Part shown: piece by piece, positions 52,210 to 60,783 of the stretch
Layout: each line of letters begins with the position of its first letter
Numbering within the stretch: the stretch's first letter is position 1
Assembly: GCF_014650435.1 (NCBI RefSeq)
Contig: NZ_BMUY01000021.1
Coordinates: 1-64,000, forward strand
Length of the DNA stretch: 64,000 nt
From: Streptomyces tendae
Lineage (GTDB): Bacteria > Actinomycetota > Actinomycetes > Streptomycetales > Streptomycetaceae
Direction of reading: 5' to 3'
The notes under the pieces: generated by a model
What the model saw: the letters and a program-made list of their open reading frames with translations, nothing else
Database searches by the model: none
Told to the model about the DNA's origin: nothing
Program-made: the position numbers and the translations under genes

Positions 52210-54252
52210 TCAGAAGGGCAGCGGCCGCGCGTGCACCACGTCGAGGCGGGACACCGCGCGGGTGAGTACCACGTACAGCCGGTGCAGGCCCCGCCCTCCA
52301 GGTCCCTCCGCCGCCGCGATCGCCGCCGGTTCGACGGCGACGACGTGGTCGTACTCCAGGCCCTTGACCACGCTCGCCGGTACGACGGCGACCCGGGCAC
52401 CCAGCGCCTCGGGTCCCGCCGCCGCGATGCCGGCCGCCTCGAGCGCCGCCCGCAACCCCGGCACGTCCGGGCCGGCGGCGACGACGCCCACCGAGCCCTC
52501 CCGGGTGAGCGCGTGCCGTACGGCGTCCACGACCGTCTCCGGCACGGCGCCGGGCGCGGCCTCGCGCAGGGTCAGCTCGCCGTCGCCGCGCAGCGAGCGG
52601 GCCGGGGGCACGTCCACGTCGAGCCGCTCCAGCAGCCGGTTGGTGAGGCCCCCCACCTTCTTCGGCACCCGGAATCCGGTGGTCAGCGGCACCACGGCGG
52701 CGTCCGGGCGACCCAGGTGGGCGAGGACGGTACGCCAGGACCGCGCGGCCCACGGCGTGGTCCCCTGGGCCAGGTCGCCGAGGACGGTGAGCGAACCGAA
52801 GGCGGACCGGCGGGCGATGGCCCGGCACTCCATCGGGGAGAGGTCCTGGGCCTCGTCGACGACGACGTGGCCGTAGCCCTCGGGATGTTCGAGGAAACCG
52901 GCGACCTCGTCCAGGAGGAGCAGGTCGGCGGCGGACCAGCGCGCCGACTTCCACGACCGCGGCGCCCGCCCCGTCCACAGCAGGGCCCGCTGCTCCTCGT
53001 CGTCGAGCACACCGTCGGCCGCCCGCGCCAGCTCGGCCGGGTCGCCGAGCAGCGGTGCGAGGACCTCCTCCGGGCGCACCCGGGGCCATACGGCGTCGAG
53101 GACCGCGCCGACCGGCCGGGCCCGCTCCACCCGGCGCAGCCAGGCGTTGGTCCGCGGCCCGGCGCGCCGTTCGGCCCGCTCCTGGACGTACCGCACGATC
53201 CGCGCCCTGACCCGCTCACGCCCGACGGTGTACGGCGGCTGCTCCCGCCGTACGTCCGCGACGACGCGGGCCAGCGCCTCGGCCGGGACGCGCCAGCGGT
53301 AGGAGCCGTCCGGCACGATGAGATCGCCCGCGGCGCCGGGGTCCACGCGCGCGTACAGGGCGCGGCGCAGCACCTCGGCCGTCCGGGCGTCGTGCTTGAG
53401 CGCGGCGGCCCGCACGTCGTCGGTGCGGGTGACCGGGTGCCGGGCGATCTCGCGGTCCAGCGTGGACTGCCGTACGCCGCTCTCGCCGAGGGCGGGGAGC
53501 ACCTCGGCGATGTAGGAGAGGAAGGTCGGGTTGGGGCCGAGGATCAGCAGGCCGCCCCGCTTGATGCGCTGCGGGTGGGTGTAGAGCAGGTACGCGGCCC
53601 GGTGCAGGCCGACGGCGGTCTTGCCGGTGCCCGGGGCGCCCTGGACGCAGACGGTGGTGCCGAGACCGGCGCGGACCAGGTCGTCCTGCTCGGGCTGGAT
53701 GGTGGCGGCGATGTCCCGCATGGGCCCGACGCGGGGCCGTTCGATCTCCCGCGCGACGATGGCGCTGGCCCGGGACTCGCCCCGGCCGAGGTGCTCGTCC
53801 TCCATGCCGGTGAGGTCGGCGCTCTCGCCGCGGCTGCCGGGTGCCCAGCCGAAGCGGCGCCGGACGGCCACGCCGCGGGGGTCGCCCGCGGTGGCTTGGT
53901 AGAAGGCGCGGGAGACGGGAGCGCGCCAGTCGACGACGAGGGGCGGGGCGGCCGGGTGCTCGGTGATCCGCAGCCGCCCGATGTGCAGCGCCCGACCGGT
54001 CTCCTCCCCCTCCGCGAAGTCGAGCCGTCCGAAGAACAGCGGGCCCGGCGGCAGTTCGCGCATCTCCTTGGCCCGGCTGCGCAGCCGGTACCCGAGGACC
54101 TCGGCGTCGGCACCGGAGGCGGAGACGTCCTCGCCGGTGACGACGTGCTCCTGGGCGCCTTCGACCATCGCGGCGAGGACGGCCCGGCAGTGGTCGTGGT
54201 GGGCGCGTTCGTGGTCGAGAGCGCGCTGGAGGGCGGTGTCGGTCGACGTCAT
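52210..54252 (-). CDS. HelD/HelR-type superfamily 1 RNA polymerase-associated helicase
   Basis: 680 residues. N-terminal coiled-coil (DHERAHHDHCRAVLAAMVEG), then motif I GAPGTGKTAVGLHRAAYLLY, Walker B VVVDEAQDLSPME, motif III LGDLAQGT, and motif VI LYVVLTRAV. The FFGRLDF motif near residue 75 and the RNAP-channel-type insertions are like actinobacterial HelD/HelR proteins, which dislodge RNA polymerase from DNA or displace rifamycin. TAGGCT seven bases before the ATG suggests a leaderless mRNA. A palindrome spans the start codon; whether this is a rifamycin-associated element cannot be decided here. Confidence 0.87.
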   Translation of the reverse strand: MTSTDTALQRALDHERAHHDHCRAVLAAMVEGAQEHVVTGEDVSASGADAEVLGYRLRSRAKEMRELPPGPLFFGRLDFAEGEETGRALHIGRLRITEHPAAPPLVVDWRAPVSRAFYQATAGDPRGVAVRRRFGWAPGSRGESADLTGMEDEHLGRGESRASAIVAREIERPRVGPMRDIAATIQPEQDDLVRAGLGTTVCVQGAPGTGKTAVGLHRAAYLLYTHPQRIKRGGLLILGPNPTFLSYIAEVLPALGESGVRQSTLDREIARHPVTRTDDVRAAALKHDARTAEVLRRALYARVDPGAAGDLIVPDGSYRWRVPAEALARVVADVRREQPPYTVGRERVRARIVRYVQERAERRAGPRTNAWLRRVERARPVGAVLDAVWPRVRPEEVLAPLLGDPAELARAADGVLDDEEQRALLWTGRAPRSWKSARWSAADLLLLDEVAGFLEHPEGYGHVVVDEAQDLSPMECRAIARRSAFGSLTVLGDLAQGTTPWAARSWRTVLAHLGRPDAAVVPLTTGFRVPKKVGGLTNRLLERLDVDVPPARSLRGDGELTLREAAPGAVPETVVDAVRHALTREGSVGVVAAGPDVPGLRAALEAAGIAAAGPEALGARVAVVPASVVKGLEYDHVVAVEPAAIAAAEGPGGRGLHRLYVVLTRAVSRLDVVHARPLPF

Positions 54253-54274
54253 TCCGGCAAGCCTACCGGAATGA
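54249..54274. promoter_or_regulatory. Palindrome over the helicase start codon
   Basis: TCATTCCGG (54249-54257) and CCGGAATGA (54266-54274) with 8 bases between, covering the -10 box and ATG of the leaderless helicase gene. An inverted repeat at this place would block transcription initiation when bound. Confidence 0.6.
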
Positions 54275-54301
54275 AGTTACCGAGTTACATATTTTACTCG
54301 G

Positions 54302-55180
54302 TCAGTTCAAGGCGGGCCGGGACGCCGCGCTGAGATGCCCGTCCGCCCGGCCGCCCAGCATGTCCAGGAGCGCCAGGGCCTCGGCGGCCGGGGATCCGGC
54401 CGGCGCGGAGTAGAGGACGAGGCGCTGGTCGCGGTCGTCGAGGACGAGCGAGTCGCAGTCGACGGTGACCTCCCCGACGACCGGGTGCCGGAACGTCTTC
54501 GTGAGCGTCGGCGTGGCCTGGACGTCGTGCCGCTCCCACAGCCGGGCGAATTCCGGACTGGCGTCGTGCAGCTCGTCGACGAGTTCCCGCACCGCGGGAT
54601 CCGACGGGTACCGGGCGACGGCGGACCGCAGTGACCTGACGACGTGCAGCCGGAAGTCCGCGCCGTGGGAGGTCCCGTACAGCTCCGCACCGGTGTGCGT
54701 GGCGCCGAGGAACGCCCAGCGCGCGAGATTGCGGTCCCTGGGGGCGAGTGCGGCGAAGTCCTCCATGAGCGCGGCCGCGAGACCGTTCCACGCGAGCACG
54801 TCGCACGCGGCGGAGACCACGAAGGCGGCCGTCTGCGGCAGCCGCTCGACGAGCGCGAGAATGCTCGGGGGGACGTCGCGCCGGTGCAGTCCGGTACGGC
54901 CCGGCGCGGTGCCCGCGAGGACGTGGAGGTGGTCGGACTCGGCGTCCGTGAGCCGCAGGGCACCCGCGATCCCGGCGAGGACCTCGGCCGACGGCCGCGG
55001 CGCCCTGCCCTGTTCGAGCCGGACGTAGTACTCGGTGGAGATGTGCGCGAGAACCGCCACCTCCTCGCGGCGAAGACCCGGTGTCCGGCGCCGCGGGCCC
55101 GAGGGCAGGCCGACGTCCTCCGGCCGGAGCCGCTCGCGGCGGCTGCGGAGGAACGCCCCGAGCTCCTTCTTGTTGTCCAT
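54302..55180 (-). CDS. XRE regulator with MmyB-like ligand domain
   Basis: 292 residues starting MDNKKELGAFLRSRRERLRP. N-terminal XRE HTH (RREEVAVLAHISTEYYVRLEQGRAPRPSAEVLAGIAGALRLT) and a C-terminal PAS-like MmyB domain (FVVSAACDVLAWNGLAAALM, NLARWAFLGAT, WERHDV, HPVVGEVTVDCDSLVL), which binds fatty-acid-like ligands in relatives. It is divergent from an SDR gene, a very common pairing in actinobacteria in which the regulator controls the neighbouring reductase. Confidence 0.92.
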   Translation of the reverse strand: MDNKKELGAFLRSRRERLRPEDVGLPSGPRRRTPGLRREEVAVLAHISTEYYVRLEQGRAPRPSAEVLAGIAGALRLTDAESDHLHVLAGTAPGRTGLHRRDVPPSILALVERLPQTAAFVVSAACDVLAWNGLAAALMEDFAALAPRDRNLARWAFLGATHTGAELYGTSHGADFRLHVVRSLRSAVARYPSDPAVRELVDELHDASPEFARLWERHDVQATPTLTKTFRHPVVGEVTVDCDSLVLDDRDQRLVLYSAPAGSPAAEALALLDMLGGRADGHLSAASRPALN

Positions 55181-55267
55181 ACCCCGAGTCTGCACGCCGC
55201 ACGGCGACGGATGCCTGGTACAGCCTGTGCCTGTATCCGCCCGGCGGCCGGCCGGACGCTGTCAACC

Positions 55268-56113
55268 ATGACGAACAACACGACCGACACGAACAACGCG
55301 AATGACGTGAACGTCACCAACGCGCCGCACAGCACGCACACCACCCCCAGCGCACCCATCGGCCTGCTCACCGGCAAGGTCCTGTTCATCACCGGTGCCA
55401 GCCGCGGCATCGGGGCGGCCGCGGCCCGGCTCTTCGCCGCCGAGGGCGCCGCCGTCGTGCTCGCCGCCCGCGGTACCGACGCCCTCGACCGCGTCGTGAA
55501 GGAGATCCGCGCCGACGGCGGTGTGGCCGACGCCGTCGGCATGGACCTCGCCGACCCCGCGAGCATCCGCGCCGCCGTCGACCACGTGGGGGACCTGCAC
55601 GGCCGGCTCGACGGTGCTTTCAACAACGGCGCGGCGATCCAGCGGCCCGGTCCGCTCGACACGACGAGCGACGAGGACGTCGACGAGCAGTTCGCGGTGA
55701 ACTTCCGCTCGCACTGGACGGCCATGAACGCCGAGGCCGCGCTCATGCGACGTGCCGGTGGCGGGGCGATCGTGAACACGTCGAGCATCGGCAGCCGCCG
55801 CGCGAACCCGGTCCTGCCCGCGTACGGCGCGATGAAGCGCGCGTTGAACAGCCTCACCGAGTCCGCCGCGGTGAGCTGGGCCGGCGACCGCATCCGGGTG
55901 AACGGCATCACGCCGGGCGGCACGGCCACCGAGATGATGGCCGCGTGGGAGGCGACGACCCCCGGGGTCATCGAGCGCAACAACGCCGCGACCCCGTTCG
56001 GCCGGATGGCCGAGCCCCGCGAGGTCGCCGAGGTGGCCGCGTGGCTGCTCAGCGACCGCGCCTCGTGGGTGACCGGCGCGATCGTGCCGGTCGACGGCGG
56101 CGCGGGCGCCTGA
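55268..56113 (+). CDS. SDR-family oxidoreductase
   Basis: 281 residues. The first ~30 residues are an unusual Asn/Thr-rich low-complexity stretch (MTNNTTDTNNANDVNVTN). Cofactor loop TGASRGIG, NNGA, catalytic Ser in NTSSIGS and YGAMK (Tyr-x3-Lys), and the GGAGA end. Classical cytosolic NAD(P)-dependent alcohol/ketone reductase. The XRE-MmyB gene is divergent, and TACAG-N7-CTGTA (55219-55235) in between is a candidate site. Confidence 0.9.
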   Translation: MTNNTTDTNNANDVNVTNAPHSTHTTPSAPIGLLTGKVLFITGASRGIGAAAARLFAAEGAAVVLAARGTDALDRVVKEIRADGGVADAVGMDLADPASIRAAVDHVGDLHGRLDGAFNNGAAIQRPGPLDTTSDEDVDEQFAVNFRSHWTAMNAEAALMRRAGGGAIVNTSSIGSRRANPVLPAYGAMKRALNSLTESAAVSWAGDRIRVNGITPGGTATEMMAAWEATTPGVIERNNAATPFGRMAEPREVAEVAAWLLSDRASWVTGAIVPVDGGAGA

Positions 56114-56239
56114 GCGAGACCCGGGGGGACCGCAAGAACGGGGGGTGCGGGACCGTAGGGAGGGAGGGTGGCGGACCGCAGGAACGGGGATGCGGTACCG
56201 CAGGGACCGAACTCTCCGAACCGAACCGACCGGCGCCGG

Positions 56240-56857
56240 TCACTCCGTCGACGCCAGCCCCCTCGCCAGCCCCCTCGCCAGCCCGGCGAACGCCCGCTCC
56301 GCCGCCGCCACCGCGTCGCCCCGCACGTCCTCCACCCGCTCCCCGGCGGCGATCCGCCGCCAGTTCTCCAGCGCGAGGATCCGCTGCACGGCGATGATCT
56401 GCCCGGCCGCCAGCCTGGCTCCCAGATCACCGCCCAGCACCTCGGCGAGCGCGGCCTCGGACCGCTCCAGCTGGGTGTGCATGCGGGCGACGAGGGAGGG
56501 GGTGCCGTAGAGCAGGCGGTGGAAGGCGAGTACGGCGGGGTGGTCGTTGAGCCCGGTCACCGGGTCGCACCGGTCCAGCCCCGCCAGGAAGTGCCGCCGC
56601 AGCGCCTCGATCGGCGCGGGCCCCTGTCCCGCCACCCGGGCCGCCTCGTCCTCGTGGTCGGCGATGCGGTGGAGGACGAGGTCCTCCTTGGCCGGGAAGT
56701 ACCGGAAGAGCGTCGGCTTGGAGACCTCGGCCGCGGCCGCCACCTCCGCGACGGACACCGCGTCGAAGCCCTTCTCCAGGAAGAGTTCGACGGCGATGTC
56801 CGACAGCGTCCGGAACATCCGCTGCTTCTTGCGCTCGCGCAGACCGGGGGCGTTCAT
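56240..56857 (-). CDS. TetR-family repressor
   Basis: 205 residues starting MNAPGLRERKKQRMFRTLSDIAVELFLEKGF; HTH VSVAEVAAAAEVSKPTLFRYFPAKEDLVLH. The ligand domain includes a KST-type core (LERSEAALAEVLGGDLGARLAAGQIIAVQRIL), close to Streptomyces MFS/antibiotic-export regulators. It lies convergent with the SDR gene and only 9 bases after the APH-like gene's stop, so it may be co-transcribed with it. Confidence 0.9.
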   Translation of the reverse strand: MNAPGLRERKKQRMFRTLSDIAVELFLEKGFDAVSVAEVAAAAEVSKPTLFRYFPAKEDLVLHRIADHEDEAARVAGQGPAPIEALRRHFLAGLDRCDPVTGLNDHPAVLAFHRLLYGTPSLVARMHTQLERSEAALAEVLGGDLGARLAAGQIIAVQRILALENWRRIAAGERVEDVRGDAVAAAERAFAGLARGLARGLASTE

Positions 56858-56866
56858 GGGGCGAGC

Positions 56867-57970
56867 CTAGGGGGTGTCCGGCGGGGACTCCTCCGCGTCC
56901 GGGTGCGCCCTGCCCCACCGCACGAGGGCGGTACCGATCTCGGCGGGGCCGGGCACCGACTCGAGGCCGAGGGGCAGGACCGCGCGGGTCAGGATGGTGT
57001 GCAGCCTGGCGGCGGCGGCCCCGACCTCGGGACCGGCCGACCGCGCCTCACGCCCCAGCGAGACGGCTTCGCGGATGACGTCGGTGAAGACCGACTGGGC
57101 CCTCTTGTAGCCGACGATCCGCGCCAGGTCCTCCCGCCAGCCGCGCGTACCGCCGGGGCGCACGGCCTCGACCGTGCGGCGCCACTTCTCCACCACCCGG
57201 GGGCGCTGCCAGGACGGATAGCGCATCAGGTGCAGGTGGGTGGCGAGGTCGTAGAGCGGATCGCCGACCATCGCCAGTTCCCAGTCGATGGTCCACAGCC
57301 GCCGGTCCGCGTCGACGATGATGTTCTCGCGGTGCAGGTCGGCATGGAGCAGGCAGAACGGACGTTCATGGAGGCCGGCGACGTGCTTGCGCAAGCGCTT
57401 GAACGCGTCGTCGTCCAGCCCCAGGGCCGCGAAGAGGGAACCGAACCGCGGCAGGTTCTCCGCGTGGACACGCTGCTCGGTGAAGCAGACGAGCCGTTCC
57501 ATGAAGCCGTCGGTGTCGCCGTCCGCCGGCCGGTCCTCGGAACTGCACCGCCGGTCCACCGGCAGCGTCGGCGCGGTCACGGCCGCCATCTCGCCGAAGA
57601 GCCGCAGGATCTGCCGCGTGAACGCTTCGGGCACCGTCCGGCCGGCCCCGTGCAGCGATCCGAGGGTCCGGCCCTCGACGAACCGCTGCAGGGTCAGCCC
57701 GCCGACCTCGAAGACGTCCGGCACGTCGGTGATCCGGCCCTGCAGGGCGCGCAGCAGCTGCTCCTCGGACACGAAGCACCGGCGGTCGAACCACAGCAGG
57801 CCGCTGCGCGGCTCCCGGCACTTCCAGCGTCCCGTAGCACCCGTCGCTCCGGGCAGCGGTACGACGTAGGTCTCGTGGTGGTAGCCGCGCAGTGGCCCCT
57901 CGACCACACTCTCGTCACCGCTCACGCCGACGGCGCGGAGCCTGGCAGGGGAGGTCGAATTAGGCGACAT
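56867..57970 (-). CDS. APH-family phosphotransferase (aminoglycoside/choline kinase-like)
   Basis: 367 residues. Kinase-fold motifs: LLHADLHRENIIVD (catalytic loop His-x-Asp with Asn) and TIDWELAMVGDPLYDLA (metal-binding Asp). N-terminal lobe lacks an obvious Gly loop, as in other APH members. It should phosphorylate a small hydroxyl-bearing molecule. It is divergent from a HAD phosphatase gene 246 bases away; a kinase and phosphatases in one cluster may act on the same compound. No antibiotic resistance function can be assigned from sequence. Confidence 0.85.
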   Translation of the reverse strand: MSPNSTSPARLRAVGVSGDESVVEGPLRGYHHETYVVPLPGATGATGRWKCREPRSGLLWFDRRCFVSEEQLLRALQGRITDVPDVFEVGGLTLQRFVEGRTLGSLHGAGRTVPEAFTRQILRLFGEMAAVTAPTLPVDRRCSSEDRPADGDTDGFMERLVCFTEQRVHAENLPRFGSLFAALGLDDDAFKRLRKHVAGLHERPFCLLHADLHRENIIVDADRRLWTIDWELAMVGDPLYDLATHLHLMRYPSWQRPRVVEKWRRTVEAVRPGGTRGWREDLARIVGYKRAQSVFTDVIREAVSLGREARSAGPEVGAAAARLHTILTRAVLPLGLESVPGPAEIGTALVRWGRAHPDAEESPPDTP

Positions 57971-58216
57971 CTACCGTTTTCTTTCGCCTGAGACCCTTGC
58001 GGAGGTGCAGGAGTGGGAAAACGGTACTCCTGTTGCCGTCGCCGTCCACGCGGAACCCCGACGAACACCGCCGCGCCGTCCCTCCCCATGGCGAACGGCT
58101 GAGCAGGTGTACGACACAGGGCTTGTCCGGGTCCGTGGACCACGCCCCGGTCTGCGGTGCTGGCAGCCCCACTTCCCCCTGGTCCACACTGAGGCGGGCG
58201 ACCGGAGAGGGAGACC

Positions 58217-58957
58217 ATGTACGACGCCTCAGACAGCCAGGCGAAACTGGCGCGCCTCCTCGGCAACGCTCACGCGGTGCTCTTCGACTTCGACGGTCCC
58301 ATCACCGACCTGTTTCGCGGAATGACGACCGCGCCGGTCGCCGACGAGATCAAGAAGACGGTCCGACTTCACTGGGGGGAACTCGACCAGGACGTCGAGG
58401 ACTGCGAAGACTCACACGGCATCCTGCTGCGCCTGCGGGACATGGCAGACCGCCCCACCGCGGCGCACCGAAGCCGGTACGCCCTGGACCTGGCCGAAGC
58501 CCGGGTGACCCGGCACGAGTACGACATCGTTCGGTCAGCCCGCCCCGTACCGCACCTGGACACCGTCCTGGACGCCTTGCTCGGCCTGGGCCTGCGCCTC
58601 GCCATCGTCAGCAACAACGCCGAAGGCCCGATCCGGGAGTTCCTCAATGCCTACGACCTTCAGTCCGGATTCGACGTGATCGTGGGGCGGGACCCGAAGG
58701 AACTGCACCACATGAAGCCATCTCCCGAGTCCGTCGAGCGGGCGGTCCGGCAGCTCGGCCTCAGCCCGGCCGGCTGCGTCCTGTTCGGAGACCAACTGAC
58801 GGATCTGGCAGCGGCCGTCGCGGCGGGGACCCGGTTCCTCGGGTTCACCGGATCTCCCGCGCGGTCGGCGGAGATGACGCGACGCGGTGCCGATCACGTC
58901 GTGTCCTCGCTCGTCCCGCTGCTCAGCGCCGCCAGAAGGTTGTCGCAACCTGAATGA
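58217..58957 (+). CDS. HAD-family phosphatase
   Basis: 246 residues; GGAGAGGGAGACC precedes the ATG. Motif I LFDFDGPITDLF (DxD nucleophile), motif II IVSNN, motif III Lys in HHMKPSP, motif IV GDQLTDLAAA. Cap domain type I (helical). Phosphoglycolate phosphatase-like, but substrate unknown. The LFDFDGPIxxLF pattern is shared with the second HAD of the cluster at 60031. It is followed 96 bases later by the membrane protein gene on the same strand. Confidence 0.9.
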   Translation: MYDASDSQAKLARLLGNAHAVLFDFDGPITDLFRGMTTAPVADEIKKTVRLHWGELDQDVEDCEDSHGILLRLRDMADRPTAAHRSRYALDLAEARVTRHEYDIVRSARPVPHLDTVLDALLGLGLRLAIVSNNAEGPIREFLNAYDLQSGFDVIVGRDPKELHHMKPSPESVERAVRQLGLSPAGCVLFGDQLTDLAAAVAAGTRFLGFTGSPARSAEMTRRGADHVVSSLVPLLSAARRLSQPE

Positions 58958-59053
58958 CCTTCTGGTGAAGGCAAGTTGGTCCGGGCATCATGGCGGCGAC
59001 GACGAAGCCATCACCGCCGTCCAGGACGGCGGCGCTCGGCATGGGGGTAGAGG

Positions 59054-60037
59054 GTGTCATCTGACAGCTCCGGCATCGGCAGACCGACCAGACTCCGGCG
59101 TCTGCGCCGTTCACTGAGTGACTGGAAACCCCGCGTCATCAAATGGGCGCTCGCCCTCGTCGTTGCCCTCGGAGTGGCCGCCGAGATCTTCGACCCGCTG
59201 GGAGACCTCCTCAAGGCGCAGGACTTCGTCGGCGGTTCCTTCGCCGCACTCGTGGCCCTCATCCTTTTCGACGCGGTCGGCGAGTCGAGCCCGGAAGAAA
59301 CGTCGGGTGTCTACGTACTCGGCGATCTGGAAGAACTGGGACAGCCGGTCGCGGAGGCGTTCAAGGCCCGCCACGTCCGGATAGATTTCCACGGTTTCAG
59401 CATGCAGACCCTGCTCGGTCTGCTCCGGCCTTCGCTCACCAGGCTTGCGGATCAGGAAACCGCCATGCGCGATCTGACGCTCCACCTCGTGGTGGCCCAT
59501 CTCAACCTTCCCCTCAGTATCCCGGGGAAGCTGGAGCCCGCGCCCGACAGTGCCGGGCTCCCCGCCGGAACGCTCTACTTCGGGGACTCACCGGAGAATC
59601 GCGAACGGATGCGTGAGGACTTCACCAAGCGCAACTGGGAAGAGCTGAACGAACTTCTGGACCGTGTCCACGATAAGAATCCACACATCGTCATATCCTG
59701 CGAGGTACGGGAATCCCCCAACGTTCCGGAGAGAAAGCTCTACATACTCAACCAGGAGCAGGTCTTCTCCGCTCCGTACGGGATACGCAGGAAGACGACG
59801 AGCTGGCGCGGGCGTTCCGTACAGATACTCGACACCGAAGGCTTCGGTGCCCGGCACGGCAACGCCCGCATCATCGGCTGGGACCGAAGGTCCCCCTCCC
59901 GCTCAACGCAGGAACTCGCCGAGCACCACATCGAGTGGCAGCGGAATCTGTGGGACACCCTGGAGTACGTCAGACCCGAAAGGCCCGTCCTGGACGACCC
60001 GAGGTGGACACCCCCCGAGGAACGGACTGGTCACTGA
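59054..60037 (+). CDS. Membrane-anchored protein with the domain found in the two nearby GntR regulators
   Basis: 327 residues from a GTG preceded by GGGGGTAGAGG. Two hydrophobic segments near the N-terminus (WALALVVALGVAAEIFDPLG and FVGGSFAALVALILF). The soluble part from ~100 (VRIDFHGFSMQTLLGLLRPSL, LTLHLVVAHLNLPLSI, RMREDFTKRNWEELNELL, RKLYILNQEQVFSAPYGIRRK, WQRNLWDTLEYV) aligns motif by motif with the C-terminal domains of the GntR proteins at 60783 and 62022. This is a shared sensor or effector domain, here at the membrane. I do not recognise its name. The 3' end overlaps the converging HAD gene by 7 bases. Confidence 0.8.
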   Translation: MSSDSSGIGRPTRLRRLRRSLSDWKPRVIKWALALVVALGVAAEIFDPLGDLLKAQDFVGGSFAALVALILFDAVGESSPEETSGVYVLGDLEELGQPVAEAFKARHVRIDFHGFSMQTLLGLLRPSLTRLADQETAMRDLTLHLVVAHLNLPLSIPGKLEPAPDSAGLPAGTLYFGDSPENRERMREDFTKRNWEELNELLDRVHDKNPHIVISCEVRESPNVPERKLYILNQEQVFSAPYGIRRKTTSWRGRSVQILDTEGFGARHGNARIIGWDRRSPSRSTQELAEHHIEWQRNLWDTLEYVRPERPVLDDPRWTPPEERTGH

Positions 60038-60783
60038 TCCCACAGCAGCCGCAGCACCGGTTCCAGGGAGTGGACGACCGTTTCGGCGCCTGCGTCGCGG
60101 AGGAGCTTGGTCTTTCGTTCGTTGTGGCCGTAGCCCAGGAAGGGCACTCCGGCCCTTCGGGCGGCGGTCACGTCGGAGGGGGAGTCGCCGACCATGAGGG
60201 CCCGCGTGGGGGCGGTGCCCGTCGCGCTGAGGGCGCGGTTGAGGCAGTAGGGGTCGGGTTTGAGCAGATGCGGGTCCCCGGTGCGGCCGTAGATGTGGGG
60301 GGAGAAGCAGCCCAGCAGGTCCCGGGTAGTCAGGTACTCGCTCACCACGCGGGGCGAGTTGTTGGTCGTGACCGCGAGGCCGACGCCGAGGGCGGACCAG
60401 GTACGGATCAGGGCGTCCGCGTACGCGGTCGGCCACGCGGTGGGCACGGCGCGCAGTTCCTCCCGGGTCAGCCGTTCCTCGAACTCGGCGACCAGGTCGC
60501 TCTGCCGGTGTCTGCGGTTGACCGCGGTCAGCAGGGCGTGCGGGTCCGGGTGGACCTGCTCCTCCTGGGTGAGCAGCTCCTTGAGGCCCAGCCGCTCCAG
60601 CCAGTCCACCAGTTCGCCCGCCACCCGGTCGGCCGAGTAGCCCGCGAAGAGCCTGCAGATGGGGCCGTCGAAGTCCCACAGGACGACGCGGGCGCCCACG
60701 ACCAGGTCCCGCAGTGCCTCGGACTGCTCGTCCCGGCCGGCCCACTCGCCCACCGGTTCCGTCTGATCCGTATCGGAAGTCAC
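60031..60783 (-). CDS. HAD-family phosphatase coupled to a GntR gene
   Basis: 250 residues from a GTG whose G is the last base of the GntR stop codon (TAGTG), so it is translationally coupled. Motif I LWDFDGPICRLF, motif II VTTNN, motif III LLKPDPY, motif IV GDSPSDVTAARRAG. A cytosolic small-molecule phosphatase. It is a paralogue of the HAD at 58217. Co-translation with the regulator indicates a linked function, for instance making or removing the phosphorylated ligand sensed by the shared domain. That is inference. Confidence 0.9.
   Translation of the reverse strand: MTSDTDQTEPVGEWAGRDEQSEALRDLVVGARVVLWDFDGPICRLFAGYSADRVAGELVDWLERLGLKELLTQEEQVHPDPHALLTAVNRRHRQSDLVAEFEERLTREELRAVPTAWPTAYADALIRTWSALGVGLAVTTNNSPRVVSEYLTTRDLLGCFSPHIYGRTGDPHLLKPDPYCLNRALSATGTAPTRALMVGDSPSDVTAARRAGVPFLGYGHNERKTKLLRDAGAETVVHSLEPVLRLLWDQ

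Noticed and set aside
58005..58216. Possible small gene between the APH-like kinase and the HAD gene
   Set aside because: No ribosome site and out of frame with the HAD; the stretch is better explained as the divergent promoter region.
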